DNA of 64,000 nt from Earliella scabrosa (GCA_022605405.1 JABYQQ010000018.1:682001-746000); one strand, 5' to 3'. Numbered from the stretch's first letter, positions 33,130 through 46,410 are shown. Numbers and translations are program-made. The notes: generated from the sequence alone by a model not told the origin.

Positions 33130-35869
33130 TCAGCCTTGACTCTCTTCGCCGCCGTACGCGTTGCTTTTGTGTTTGGGCGTGAATGACCACGACTCGGGCG
33201 CGGGTCCGAGGAACATTTCGGATATTCTCACCCAGTCCCGGCTGTCGCCGCTCGCTAGGAGGGTCTCTGTGCCAGATGATGCGGGTGAGCGAATGCGGGG
33301 TGCTGCATTCGGGGGTGCACATACCGAGCTCGTCGCGACCACGGAACGCAGGGGCGCGCTCGTTGATCCGGGCTGGCCAGCGTTCTAGGAGGCCAATGGG
33401 GATGTAGCGGTACTGGAACGAGAGCGCTTCACACAGATATCGGCGTGTCGTGTTGACTCCTGCGGTGTCTGTCCCGAAGTGGCTGAAAAGCAAACATGAG
33501 CTCCTCTGCCTCGCGTTCACGCACTGGGAAAAAGCTTACTTCAAGCCGTACTCTGCGTACTGGATGATTGGACGGGGAGCAGTCGATTAGCAAGAAGTCC
33601 ATTACATGTACGAGCGGTGAGGGTACCTTGCGTATCAGCTCAAGCCGTTCTCGCGCACTGATATCCCACTCTCGCCGCTCCTTGATCTCGGTGAAGATCC
33701 AGGGCTTGATGAGGGCACCGCGGCCAATCATGATGCCGTCGACGCCGTAGTTGTCCATCTTATGCCAGTAGTCCTCGGACGAGTAGCAATCGCCGCCGCC
33801 AAATATTGGTACGGGAGGTACTGTCCCACAGTGCCGTGACTGGTGAGTTTGGAGGGGTGGCACGGTGGGGGACGGACATGAAACGTACGATCTTCCTCGG
33901 CCTCGCGCGCGCGGACGGCGTCGACGCACTGCTTGATGTAGTCCCAGTCGGCAAGCTTCGTGTAGCGCTGCTGTCTTGTCCGTCCGTGCAGCTATGCTCC
34001 TCTGTGAGATGTTGTGCATATAGCTAGGGACATGGGGGACTTACTGTGATTGCGGCCGTGCCCCATTCCGGGCCAAGACGGGGCATGAGCTTGTGCGCCG
34101 TGTTGCGGCCGTCCTTGACACCCGTTCTCAGCTTGACGGTAACAGGGATGTCGCCCAAAGCCTTGTTCATCCCGACAATGATCTTGCCTAACCTTCCTGC
34201 TGCATCGAGGACTGTGACATGGGCGCATATAGTCAGCTCAGCTGGCACCGCAGACACACATGTACTGAACGTACGTGCCGAGCCACTGCCAGTCTTATAT
34301 ACCAAGTCGATAGGGCAGCCACAGTTGATGTCAACGAAGTCGAGGTTGCCTGCACATTCCCGGCCTATGATCTCGGCCGCGGGAACGAGCAGTTGGGGCT
34401 TGCTGCCCGCGATCTGCATGCCGAAGATGGATTCGGAAGGATGGCGTCGAACGAGCGACCACTCTTCCTTGGAGCCTTGTAGGAACGACATTGCCAGACC
34501 CACTATACGCGGGGATTCAATGAGAATGGTATTCGTGCTTTGAGATGAGACAAACATACTTTCACCGCATGTGATGTCTGCGCCGTAGTCTACGCATAAC
34601 CTGCGGAAAGGCTGCGACGAGGGTGAGACGCGGCAAGTCGTCATAAAGTCAATGAAGCCCAAGTACCAGATTGCCAACCGTGGTGAGCGGCGCCAAGTCT
34701 GTAGAAGGGATCGTGAGACAGCCGTTGATACAACGAGCTAAAGAGCTGTCATACATGTTTTGCCAGTCCAGTGTAGTCGTTTCTTCTCTACAAACCGTAG
34801 GGGGACGTCGGGAGTATCGTCCTGCGACTTGTCTATCATGTCCGGCGGCCCTCCCGCAGCGGTTGTAGGCAAATCTTGCGCTTCTTCGGACGATGGTGCA
34901 TTTTTGGGTCCGGATGCAGCAGTCGTACCGTCTGGCGCATCAGCAGCCTGCCCCTCCTGTTCCGCCTTTTCTCCCTCGTTGGCGTTCTTGATTTCTTGCA
35001 AGTACGCGTCCGCGATGGGGTGAGGGTACTGGAGACGAGCTCATGAAGATCATCCCGCCTGAGAGGTTGTATGGACCCAACGCACCTTCTTCGTCCGGAT
35101 TTTGCGGAGGGTGTCTCCGTCGAGGAAGTTGACCTCAGTCTCCGAGGCAGCCACGCGTGCCTTCTTTTCTTCGTCCACAACTAGCTCAAGCTCTCCGTCG
35201 TCTCGTGTCCGAACGTGACTTCCGAGGAAACGACATTTGAGGCCGTGCTTGCAGTCGCCAGTCCGTTGGAACACTGGGCATGTGGTCGTAGGGTCCAGAG
35301 AACTCTTCTGCGCTTCTCCATCCTCGGACATCTCGACGTCCGGCAGGCGCACGAATGGCGCGACATCGGAAATGTCGTCAACAGACGGAAAGTGTATGTC
35401 TCTTGGTTTCGCGGCGAGGTAGGCGGGGACGTCGTGGGTGAAGCGGCATCTGTGCTCGCGTTCGTCGGCGAGGACGGTCGTCGAGAGAGAGACTGGAGCA
35501 CGCACTCTGCACCGAAATCGCACTGTATCCCGCTCGCCACCCGAAAGCATAGCTCGACCTCGTCGCGCACCTTCTGAAACCGCCGCCCCTTGTTTGCACC
35601 CCGCTTGTTCTTGCGCTCCTCCTTCGCCAGCTTCTTCCGCTGTGCCCCAGACAGCCGCTTTCCCTCTTCCGGTCCTCCTCCATCGTCTGGCCTCCCATTT
35701 ACATGGCTTGTGCTGCCCTCCGCTGCGTCGTCGTCGGGGGCGTCGCGCGGTTGGACCGAGAGCAGGAACCTGCGAGGATGCTTCAACTCTGGAGACACAT
35801 CCTGCAGTGGACAGATCCCTACTCTGGCTTGATAGGCGCCGTGCCGGGAGGTAGAGCTGAGCTTGCCAT
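33130..35869 (-). CDS. DUS3: tRNA-dihydrouridine(47) synthase, DUS3 family
   Basis: This FMN-dependent enzyme reduces a uridine in the variable loop of tRNAs to dihydrouridine using NAD(P)H. Exon 1 starts at 35869 ([16 protein letters not shown]) and is joined by a 53-nt intron to [14 protein letters not shown] basic segment ([17 protein letters not shown]) precedes two CCCH zinc fingers typical of Dus3: [20 protein letters not shown] (finger 1 crosses a 55-nt intron) and [18 protein letters not shown] followed by LGSH. The catalytic barrel shows [10 protein letters not shown] joined to [17 protein letters not shown], then [14 protein letters not shown] with the expected active-site Cys pair, [17 protein letters not shown] and [16 protein letters not shown]. 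The C-terminus is [11 protein letters not shown]. Many short introns are present and all key motifs are retained. Confidence 0.92.
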
Positions 35870-36663
35870 AGTCGCACTAAGAAGCTGAACTGTTAAAGTG
35901 CACAGGGCACGCTGGATAGTAAGTAGTCGTGAGGGAAGGAGTACTTCTGGTCAGATCTGCATGAAGTCCACTTGGTGAGATAAGATAAGATAGGATTAAG
36001 ACCGGAGTTTGCCGGAGTACTTGAGTCGGAGTCACGTCGGGCCAGACTGGCCTTCGTGGCCATGTATTACTTCGAACTATCACCAGCTCTGCTCATGCCA
36101 TGTTCACTAGTGACTACTTGCTCAGACAGTCCGTATCGCTCTGTTGATACTGTTTCTGAGCGGCGGGTAGTAAGGTAAGCTCAATAAGCACATACTATGT
36201 TTGACCGGGGACTAACAGTTTGGCAAGCAGTGTTATCCCGATGCAGGACCGTTAAGCTTCGCGTGGGTCCATGGGATCGCCTTGGTCTCGGCAGGCATCC
36301 TAGGACAACCAAGAAGCTGCGCCTCTCGTGGTGCTTTTAGGAGAAGACCATAAATTCTATTACTTCCCACAGCGCCCAATGCTGGACGATTCTCGTGGCA
36401 TAATCCATGCAAGCTAGCGCACTTCGTCGGGGAAAATGTTTCCACTCTCTTCCCTACTATGCATTGCTGGGAACTCGAATAGTGGTGGAAGTTTTGCCGT
36501 TGGACAAGTGCTGAGTCCTCATTCGTTCTGAGCCTCTGGCTACCGGGTCCTCTCCTCGGTCGGCTCTAATATGCCATGGGAAAACCTCAGTTCCCCTTCT
36601 GACGACCATGTTCGACGACCGGTGTTCAATGCAGTCTGTTGGTCTCTTCTCCCGTGGCTCACG
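35870..36663. other. Divergent intergenic region between DUS3 and DUF6533 paralog 2
   Basis: No gene is seen. It must hold both promoters. A short GATAAGATAAGATA run at 35979-35993 could be noted as GATA-factor-like motifs. Confidence 0.4.
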
Positions 36664-36675
36664 TTATAAGTATAA
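36664..36675 (+). promoter_or_regulatory. TATA-like box of DUF6533 paralog 2
   Basis: TTATAAGTATAA lies about 60 bp before the ATG at 36731. Confidence 0.4.
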
Positions 36676-36730
36676 GAACAATGTGAGAGTTCATGCGGCG
36701 GCTGACCGACACGCCCCTCATCTTGACGCC

Positions 36731-38949
36731 ATGGCTTCTGCCTCTCCTGATGCTCAAGCCGCAGCGGGGGCTCAACTGCAACAACTCATACAAGCTATCG
36801 ATGATACCAACATTGCTAACGTATGCACGGGTATGTCGTTCAAATCTTTGTCAATTTCATCAGATCTCACTTCTTGTGCCCAGCTGCCGCAGCCGCGTGG
36901 CTCAGTTACGATATCATACTCACACTCCCTACCGAGGTAAGACCAGACAACTCATTGTGTGCTTTGTCGTTCAAGTTTTGCAATGCGACAGGTCTCGCTC
37001 GTCTGGAAGTAAGCTTAACTTTATACGTATCGAACGCGTACCTGAACCAATCCCAGAGCGAAGTGGACAATACCCAAGTTTCTCTACTTCCTCGTACGAT
37101 ATTACACCTTGATATCCCTGATGTAAGTTGCGCATGCCGACTCACCGGAGTATAAAGCGCTCACGCAAACGCCAGATTGACTGTTGTTGGTGGGTGAATC
37201 ATTTATAATGAGGCGTAGAGGCTCTGACTGGGATTCTTAGTAAACACGAGTCGCCATTTGTCCACCGAAGTGAGTCTTTCGTGCTAGTCACATGAAACGC
37301 GCTCATGGAAAGTCTAGTTGTACGTGCAAGAATCGCATAAGCACCGTGCTCAAGGATACTCATCTCTCGCTATCAGCTGCGAACGGTGGTTGTGGTACAA
37401 CGGCTTGTAGGTCGTCTCACATCCTCTCTATGGCTTTGTGAACCGACCAATCCTCTAGTAACGGCACCCTTACTTCTGCGGTATTCGGCGAGGCTATGTT
37501 CTTAATGAGGCTATGGGCCGCATATCAGCGAAGCACTACTAGTAAGTTCTGCGCTGGTTCTCCTTGAATTCCTACGATGCTCACCTATTCATCGATAGTT
37601 CTAATCATGATAATCTTCCTCTTTCTCGGTATGCTCTGAACCCTACGAGAGTGCTACGGTAGTTAACATGCAGCATTCCCACTCAGCTGAATTCGTGGTA
37701 CGTCTGACCTCCACCATCGGGGAATAGCTCTCAACCTTTTGGCGTCAGACCGGCATCGTGGTTGCATCGCTGGTTGTGTCCTCGTTGCACGTCACACCTC
37801 GCACACCAAACTTTCCCATACCCGGGTGTCTCTTCACCCCACCTAAGCATGTGAATCTATCGCTCATGGTCTGGTCAGTCATAAGAATCGTTGCATCCAG
37901 AAGTCTAACATACTTACGAGCGCGCCGTACTGCAGGGCAGTGGCAATGGCAGTCACCCGTATGTGTTTGCCGTCTCATGCGTGTGTCCGCTGAAATCACA
38001 CGTCACGCTTCCAGTCGTTTACTTCGTGCTGATTCTGTACAAATTCGCGCGGAATCTGTCCTTGCGGAGGAATGTGACCTCGCACGGTGTTCCCATCTGG
38101 GAGCTGCACAGAATGAGCCCTATGGTATTCTTGTTTCTTCGGGATAGTGCATTCTACTTCTTCCTGTCAGTACCGATCCGCTTCTCCATTGTGCTTGACG
38201 TCTTGCTCACAAACGTTGCAGGGTGTTCAGTCTGTATCTTATCAATCCTCCCGATGGGTTGTCATCGGCCTGACCCGCGTCTGCAGTTGGCAACTCCCTG
38301 AACCTTGTGTTCGAGATCATCTTCGCCGGCAGGGCAATCATACCCATGGGCACAGTGTGCGTACACTCAGACGAGATCTTCGCGTTACTGAGCTCATGGT
38401 CTCTCGCCCGCAGATGGCTAATGGTCATCTACGCTCTCTCGGCACGTCTCTCTCCCCACCGAGCGATCCGGGCTTCATGTATGCGGTCATTGGAGTACTG
38501 ACGGGATTTGAGCAGGCATCGCGGCTGTGCTTGAACACACGCGGGTCCCTCCATCGCCACCAGCATCAGTTCGAGACGGCGTGGCTGGACGACATCGAGT
38601 TGCATGATCGGTCCGGATCTTCCGCACCCAGCAACATTTTCACGTCCACAGCCGAGAGCGTGCCAGACACCATCGGGTTCTCCCGCAGCGCGGAAAAGGC
38701 ACGCAACGGTGAGTGTTTGTGTCGCCGCGCGCCGCGACTTACATGAAAGTCGAAGTGGTAGGAATAATCTGACATAATGCGATCGCAGCCTTCGAGTTGG
38801 ACCCGGATACGGCGGAAGTTGCGCTTGCGCCCAGTCCTCCGAGATACGAAACGAACGCGCGTGGAGAGTACTTTAGGGCGGTTGAGTACCGCGTTGAGCC
38901 CTGGATCGTCGTAGAGAGAAGGACGAGTATGGTGGGACAGGCACTCTAG
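36731..38949 (+). CDS. DUF6533-type multi-pass membrane protein (paralog 2)
   Basis: This is a second copy of the family found at 19,350. The start MASASPDAQAAAGAQLQQL parallels MASISSADAYSAELQQL of paralog 1. The DUF6533-like block is AAAAAWLSYDIILTLPTE, then an intron, VSLVWK, and KFLYFLVRYYTLISLM. Further hydrophobic exons follow, with VVYFVLILYKFARNLSL, LRDSAFYFFL and NSLNLVFEIIFAGRAI. The C-terminal hydrophilic tail is GEYFRAVEYRVEPWIVVER and the protein ends GQAL. It has about ten introns of 45-60 nt. Family function is unknown. Seven transmembrane helices are likely but were not computed. Opposite orientation and 15 kb separation from paralog 1 argue against a recent tandem duplication. 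Confidence 0.72.
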
Positions 38950-39717
38950 GGTACCCTAGGTAAGCACTCACCCAGTTCTTCAAAAGGGGATCTTCTTCAA
39001 CTCATCCATGTGTCGCGGAAGCAATAGTAGTCATTGATGTCATCGCGCATCTCGCTACATGTGGATGCATTCTCAGGTGTTGGACCATCAATGACCAACG
39101 CGTTGTTCAACTGTCCAGCTCGCAATCGTGCACATGGGTCCTGCCAAATTCTCTTTGATTCACGCGGCCGATAAGGTGTGAGGTAAGATCGCCGCACCGA
39201 ACAGTTTCACAAAGGCTCCAATGGCCATACAAGACCGTCAGCGCTGCGCCCGGGCGGAGTCTATGTTTCAGCATGCCTGCAGTGGAGCGCTGGCAATCCT
39301 CTAACTATAGGTCATTGTCACGTATTGTGCTACTTTCGACAGGAGAGCGGAGGAGTGCTCAACCTTTCTCAACTCGACCTTCATGGACCCTCGACTATCA
39401 AGTCGACCCTGAAGACTATGCCGCTGCGGCTTGGGAACAAGCAGCCTACGGTCTTTGGTAGTCATAAGTGCTATCACTTCATTTCGTATAATGCTGCGGC
39501 GCTTGTGGCTCTTTCGAGGTACGTGCGAGCCATCAGAAGTTCGAGCCTAGTGCCCATCCTGTGCTATCTGACGTGCACGCATACAGATATGTATACGTGT
39601 GCAAGACTTGGGAACGAGCCAGAACGCGCGGGGATCTGTCCTATATACCTCGCTCACAAAAGGTCAGCGAGCGTTCGCCGGTCTTCCCAGAACACCCGCT
39701 CTGAGGGTCAGTCGACG
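38950..39717. other. Intergenic, upstream of P450-B
   Basis: No gene is supported. The sequence just before the P450-B ATG is CT-poor and carries no clear TATA box. Confidence 0.4.
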
Positions 39718-42072
39718 ATGTCCACAGCAGCAACAGCGACCGCCTTCGTTCCGCAGCTCCTTGTTGCTCTCACGATCGGCGTATTGGGGGCTGTATTATG
39801 GCAGCTGTACCCTTTCGTCATCGAGCCTCTGCGATCATCCTTCCTCAACATCCCTGGACCTCCCAGCCGGAGCTGGCTTCTTGGAAGCCTGAACGAGATC
39901 TACGAGTCGGACGGCGAAGTGGTGTGCGATGAGTGGGTTGAGCGGTATGGCCGCACCATCATGTATAGAGGCTTCTTCAACGTAAGTCCGTTCGTTGTCA
40001 CTTGCATCCTCTGCCTCTAACACATCTCCATCTACATAGATGCCACGACTGTTCACGACCGACACACGAGCGCTGAACCATATACTCACCCACACCGCGG
40101 TCTATCAGAAGCCGGAGCAGGCGCGCACGAGCCTGGCCCAGCTTGCAGGAAATGGTGAGGTGTCCGCGATAAGTGGTTTATTCGTGAGACGACTGATCCG
40201 TGAAGTTAGGTCTTCTCCTTACAGAAGGTAGGAGCCAGCCTGCGAACTTGGATCGCAGTACTTGTTGACGAAGCGTGTCCATCACAGGAGAGGAACACCG
40301 AAAGCAGAGAAGGGTCCTGGTACGTCTTCGAACAGCGCTGCTGAGGACTGTATGCCCCTTAAACGTTGCGTAGAACCCTGCGTTTGGACCAGCACGGATC
40401 CGCGACCTGACCGACATTCTCGTTGAGAAGTCTATACAGGTGATCATAATACTCGAGCTGCGAGTGCGATAGACGCTGACGCTGTGTGTCGTAACAGCTT
40501 CGCGATACATGGTCAAACGAGATCTCCCGTACTGACACAGGCGCCACACGTATAGACGTACTCAAGGATCTGAGCAAGATGGCGCTCGATGTGATAGGCC
40601 TAGCTGGTAACCCGCGCCATCAAGCGTCTTATTAGAAGCCACTCAATCAACAGATCTAGGCTTCAACTACCACTTCAATTCCCTAAATCCTGATGACAAC
40701 CCGAACGAGCTCGCCCGAGCGTTCCAAGACATCTTCGACGTTCCCGATCGGGTGCCCATCCTCATGATGGTCAAGTACTTCTTCCCCATCTTCAACATCT
40801 GCGTGAGTACTCACCACCCCAAACCGAGGTCTCGGATGCACTGATTGAGTTATGTTCGTTCAGCGCGACGAGCGTGCACGTCGGGTGGAAGAAGCCCAGC
40901 GGGTCATGCGACGCATAGGCTCGCAGCTCATTGAGGAGAAGAAGCGAGCGATCCGAAGCGAGAAGACCGAGACGACCTCAGCAATCAACCACCGAGGAAG
41001 GGACTTGCTCGCGTTGCTCATAAAGGCAAACATGTCGACGGACATCCCGGAAAGTCAGAGGTTGTCAGACAAGGACGTTCTAGCGCGTACGTGATCTCAC
41101 CGCCTAGTCGCATTCGTAATTCTCTTCTCCCGTGGTTAACGTCATGCGATCGTGCAGAGGTCCCTACGTGCGCAGCACAACATAACCATGGCGTACCCGT
41201 GAGCTGATGCCGAGCAACAGGTTCCTCGTCACCGGCCACGAAACTTCGAGCACCGCAACAACATGGTGTCTGTTCGCGCTCAGTCAAGCGCCCCACGTCC
41301 AGGAAAAGCTTCGACGAGAACTGCTGGCAGTCAAGAGCGATACTCCCACCATGGACGAGCTTGACGCGCTCCCATACCTTGACATGGTCGTACGAGAAAC
41401 ACTGCGTCTCTATGCGCCCGTTCCTACTACCATGAGGGTCGCGACGAAGGATGACGTCATCCCCCTCGGCACTCCGGTGGTCGGTCGGGATGGTCAAGTA
41501 CTCGAGAATATCCGGTAAGCAATGGCGCGGAGAGTACGGTTTAACCGCCCTAAACGCGATCGCAGAGTTAAGGCCGGGAGCCATGTCATTATCCCGATTG
41601 CCACGCTGAATCGTCTAAAGGCGCTTTGGGGAGAGGACGCGATGGAGTTCAGGTGAGCGGTCGTCCTAGTCCTCGACGCTCAAACTGTTAAAATGTGGTC
41701 CAGACCCGAGAGATGGGAGAGCCTTCCCGATACTGTCTCAAGTATTCCAGGCGTTTGGGGTCACTTGCTGACGTTTCTCGGAGGACCGAGGGCCTGCATT
41801 GGATACAGGTTCAGTCTTGTCGAGTGAGTGTTCTTCGTCCGTGCTTCGGTGCACAGCATGTTGAGACATGATTCATTAATAGAATGAAGGCGCTGGTTTC
41901 CACGCTCTTGCGTGCGTTCCGCTTCGAGCTCGCGGTCCCGGTCTCGGACATACAGCGGAAGACGGCCATCGTGCAGCGGCCCCGAGTCCGCGACGCGCCA
42001 CAGCTAGGAAGTCAAATGCCGCTCATTGTTCACGCGTTGGGTGTGAGCGAGGTGATGGCGATGGATCATTGA
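39718..42072 (+). CDS. Cytochrome P450 (P450-B), paralog of P450-A
   Basis: This is a microsomal monooxygenase of unknown substrate. Residues 10-32 form a membrane anchor, followed by [14 protein letters not shown]. Conserved blocks in order are [23 protein letters not shown] joined to NPAFGP, an I-helix [15 protein letters not shown], a K-helix [14 protein letters not shown], the PERW motif, the heme loop [13 protein letters not shown], and a C-terminus after PLIVHALG. Each has a close counterpart in P450-A. An 18-nt micro-exon (40210-40227) is shared with P450-A. The following 32-nt exon (40288-40319) corresponds to two exons (20 and 12 nt) in P450-A. No disabling change was seen. The heme motif differs from the FGxGRRxCPG type of P450-C to -G, so this belongs to another subfamily. 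Confidence 0.88.
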
Positions 42073-42537
42073 ATGGATTAGCTCAGTTTCGTCGCTGAGC
42101 CCCGGATTGCGTATGTGAGGCATGATGAGGTCGCGAGCAGCGACATAATCTGGAGCGTAAGATCCCGGTCAACGAACGGCCACGGATACGTAGCGTCAGA
42201 CCAAGAATAGGGCGTCCGGCATTAGATGGCGAAGTCCTTCGGCAACGCTCGTGTGTGACCGAAACTCAAACGACCCAGCAAGGAAGGCGGTCGAGGTATG
42301 TTCCATCCACCCTAACCCCTTATCCCAGGTGACTACTCATCCACCGCCACCTCATATGCAGTGCCGCAGCGTCTTGTGTACGGAACATCCGGAGCTTTAA
42401 TGAACCTCCCAATTGAGTCTATTCTAGGCTTAACATGGCCGACTGTCATTCTAGAGAATGGAGACTTGAACCCTCATAGCGATGCCAGAACCGACGCGGC
42501 ACTCTGAATCCTCTCCCCATACTTCCTCCAGTCGACG
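42073..42537. other. Intergenic between P450-B and P450-C
   Basis: No gene is seen in this spacer, which should hold the P450-C promoter. Confidence 0.4.
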
Positions 42538-44609
42538 ATGGCATCTCATCTTCTTCTAGGCGATGGGGTCACCTGGCTCGCTCTCGCTATCGGATGTGTG
42601 GTGCTCACCATCTACCTCCGGCGTTCTAGTCGTCGTCTCCAGCGCGGTCCGTTACCTCCAGGTCCACCTCCGCTCCCGCTCCTGGGGAACATATTGGACA
42701 TTCCGAAGAGGATCTCTGCACAGGAGTACCAAAAGCTGTCGGACAAATATGGTGAGTCCCTCCATTCCCCCATGGATGCAGGCCTTACAATGAGCCTTGC
42801 ACAGGCGATGTCGTCTACCTCAACGCTCTCGGACAGTCGATCATTGTCCTCGGCTCGTACGAAGCTGCGCGCGATCTTCTCGACGGCCGTGCCTCGAATT
42901 ACTCCAATCGCCCTCGGTCCATCATGAAAAGCCTGTGAGTATCACGACGATGTCTTTGCTTATCTACTTTCGACTCAACCGGAGTGCAGTATCGGAGGCG
43001 ATTGGGCTCTCGTCTTCGACCAATACGACCAGATATGGCGCCGGCGGAGAAGGGAGTTCCATCAACACTTTGGCCCCAATGCTGTTGGCAAGTACCAGTA
43101 CGCTCAAGAGGCGGCAGCGCGGCGCCTCCTCAAGGACCTCATACACGCTCCGGACTCGTTCGCTGCGCATGCGCGTTTGTGAGTACGATAACGAGCCTTG
43201 ACCTGCCTCATATTCAACTCGGCCTCGTAGCGCCTTCGGATCCACGATTCTGCGCGTCGTGTACGGCATCGAGGCCGCCTCTCCTGACGACGAGTACATT
43301 GTCCTGGAAGAAGAGGCGCAAGACATTAGTAACAAGGCGTACTTCCCGGGCAGGTACCTCGTCGAATTGTTGCCCATCCTGCGCTTCGTTCCGGCTTGGC
43401 TCCCAGGTGCGCAGTTCAAGCGCGACGCTGCGCGGTGGAGAGTCACCATGCAAGCGACTCGGAACAAGCCCTTCGATGCGGCCCTTGAACGACAGGTATA
43501 TGCGTGTCTCTTCACCTCCTATCCTTGATTGACACTTTGCTTCATATTCGCAGCGGCGTGGCGAGAGCAAGGCGTCCATCGTTTCTGACATGGTTGAAGC
43601 TGCGCACGCGAAAGGAGGGATGTCCGCGGAGGAAGACACCCTCGCGCGGGACGTCGCTGCTATGGCGTACTTCGGTTCGTACGTTCTCTAGTACGATAAT
43701 GAGAGATTCACTAACCAGGCATATTCAGGGGCGGTCGATACGGTGGGTTCCTGAACGCCATGCCCGTTCAATGTCTATGTATCACAGAGAGCTCATCGCG
43801 AGGAGTAGGTTGTTGGGACCTTCCTGACGTTTCTCTTCGCGATGGCGTCGCATCCGGAAGTACAAAAGAAAGCGCAAGCCGAACTGGACGCGGTCGTCGG
43901 TCCTGAGCGCCTTCCGCGCTTCGCAGATCGCGAGTCGCTGCCGTACGTGAACGCGATCGTCACAGAGTGCCTGAGGTGGAAGCCCACCGGACAGTTGGGT
44001 TTGCCTCATTGCTCTATCGTGGACGATGAATATAGGGGATACACCATCCCCGGTGGATCTCTTCTCATCCCCAACGCCTGGTGAGTCTATGGAGGTTTTC
44101 CTTGACTGCTCTTGTTCGTGTGCAACTCAATGCGGCGTGTATTGCAGGGCGTTCTCCAGGGATCCAAAACACTATCCGGACCCCGAGAGGTTTATGCCGG
44201 AGCGGTTCCTCAAGGATGGGCGTCCTGACAAAAGTGTCCTCCAGCCAAGCGAGTACGTGTTTGGCTTCGGACGAAGGTGCGTAGTATTCGTGGGTTGGAT
44301 GTTAGCGCACAATCGGAGCAATGATCTAGGATTTGCCCCGGATGGCACTTCGGCGAAGCCGCGCTGTTCATCACCTTTGCCTCCATGCTCCACGCGCTGA
44401 ACATCAGACCGCGAGTCGATGAGGCAGGAAACCCGACCCTGCCGTCAAGCGAGGACGTGCGGATGAAGGAGGCTTTCTTGACGTAAGCCCACAAATGTCC
44501 ATCATCTGCCGAGACTGACATAGTCTGCCATAGGCACCCTGAGGGCGTAGAGTACGATTTGAGGGTGAAGTCGACGCTCGTCATGGAGCTTGTCATGAGT
44601 GGATGCTGA
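42538..44609 (+). CDS. Cytochrome P450 (P450-C), OrdA-like type
   Basis: This is an ER-anchored heme monooxygenase of the type often annotated in basidiomycetes as O-methylsterigmatocystin-oxidoreductase-like. The true substrate is unknown. It has an anchor at residues 10-28, the proline hinge PLPPGPPPLPLLGN, the C-helix WRRRRREFHQHF-like block, an I-helix GAVDT encoded by a 14-nt micro-exon (43729-43742), a K-helix VTECLRWKP, the DPKHYPDPERFMPERFL region, and FGFGRR joined across an intron to ICPGWHFGEAALFI. The last exon ends LVMELVMSGC. The I-helix has Val where many P450s have a small residue (A/G-G-x-D-T), but the acidic residue and Thr are kept. It is first of three plus-strand tandem paralogs. 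Confidence 0.88.
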
Positions 44610-46410
44610 GGCACTGGCAGAACGACGTGGGTACACACATACAACAAGCGCCATTCATGTCGATGCCTTTGATGCCTTTGACCTTGAGCTTGCATGAAAG
44701 GATAATCAGTGCTATAGGTATCAGGATCCAGCATCTGGACGCTCGCGCTACTTTGGGGTCGCCTGAGAGCGACGCTGAAGAGGAAGCAATTTCGGGAGCG
44801 ACCCGAACTTTGCCAGACGCGGGAGTTGAACAGGGGAACTCGTGTGAAGCGCGCGTGTATGATTGGTAGGCAAGGTGATGGGCGGGCCGCTCACTACGAG
44901 TCTCTCCCTACTATCATAAGGCGTAGCGCCGGCGAGCGGCAGAGCCCGCTCCCTTTTTACAAGCTTATTATCGTTCGACGTTACAGCAATGTTCACATTG
45001 ATACGGAATTCGCGTTTTCGTGCGCACGCCCGCGCCCGCGTCTGATCCAGCGTCTGGAGGACTCGGATCCCGGGCCTCGAGCACCGAGCGCCCATGGGGT
45101 CACGAAGTGACATCCAGTCACCTGTTGTGACCCCTTGTTCTTCTCTTATAACACGACGACTCAGCGAGATACTGTGCATGCATTGAATGGGAGCACAACC
45201 AAACATTATAGCGGGTGTTTTGAGCCTTGACTGAGGACCCCTCATGCCAATATGCAAAACTGTGACCAGTTGCCACTTCCCGGAGTCGGCTTCTTCTCAG
45301 TCTCCGGTTGGCCGGTACAGCCACATGAGCGAGTAGCGCTCGCGCGCACGCAAAACGCAATTCCGTATCATTCTGAACATTGCTGTAACGTCGTTGTTAA
45401 TAAGTACTACATGCCTCCGCCACAGTAAGTGTGGATATGGACCTCGCATAGCCCCGTCAAAGTCACCGAGAAAGAAGGTCGCGGTCGAGACAGTGGGACC
45501 GCGGCGCATGAGCATAACGCAGCATGGAGCTGGAAACCCACAGTCCACTCATGATGCATGAGTCCCTAAGCACTGCAGGAGGCTCAGGGAGCAGAGGAGG
45601 GCCCGCTGAGTGCGGTAGCAAACGACGGCGAGCTTCGGCGACACAGCGGGACCTACATAGCGGGACGTTGAGGAGGCGATGCGTGTGAAAGTGCGCGTGA
45701 CATATCACGTGGAGCGATTTTTTCGAACTGAGGGCCCCAGGACGTCCAGGAACCACAAGACCCACTACCTCAAAAAGGTAGCGGGGATCGTGGTCCGCCG
45801 TGACCTGTCCATATGCCCACGAGCCTGAAGGAACCAACGTATGGTGGAGTGACAAGGAACTGAGAGGCACGAAAGGCAACATGAACACCGGCCAGTGCAC
45901 GCGACAGTGACCTCGGTCTCAGGTAAGTAACTTCGTCTTGACGAGTCTTGATGCCAATGTACCTGTGTTCTGACAGTGTTGATTCAGTTGGCCACCTAAG
46001 CACTCACTGTGGTATCTGCGAAATTGCTGGGGGAATGTAGCCGCGGTCAGGTGTGTATAAGTGCCAGGTCAGTCCTTCCACGAAGATTTATGCTCGCAGC
46101 TCAGAGTTAGTACGCCGCTTGCGTCCTCCATGGGACTTGCTTCATTGGAATTCGACCACATTGACATATTGGAACTCAACCACATCGACAGCTCACGGGC
46201 TTGCGATTGTAATTCTAAACGTTTTGCTCACGTTCACAGTGGCTGCTTTCATATAGAGTTCATCAGAGAGCTTGCGCGGACGTACCAGACGCTCATCCAC
46301 CGAAAGCGTAGGACCTCCACCATACGGAGCACGACTGGGCATCGAGTAGCTCGCTTCCCCACACGAATCGTTCCTGAAAGGAGCGCGGTCAGGCGATCCT
46401 CTTCGGATGG
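44610..46410. other. P450-C / P450-D spacer containing an inverted-repeat element
   Basis: No gene is supported. The only structure seen is the inverted repeat at 44958-45410. A 145-codon minus frame (45463-45900) has no motif. Confidence 0.45.
44958..45410. mobile_element. Inverted-repeat (MITE or foldback-like) element between P450-C and P450-D
   Basis: The arms at 44958-45035 and 45336-45410 are reverse complements over about 75 bp with scattered mismatches. They include a perfect 20-bp match (CGACGTTACAGCAATGTTCA at 44976-44995 with its complement at 45374-45393) and the block TGATACGGAATT. The interior of about 300 bp has no coding potential. This fits a non-autonomous terminal-inverted-repeat element or a local inverted duplication. 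No clear target-site duplication was found. Confidence 0.6.
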
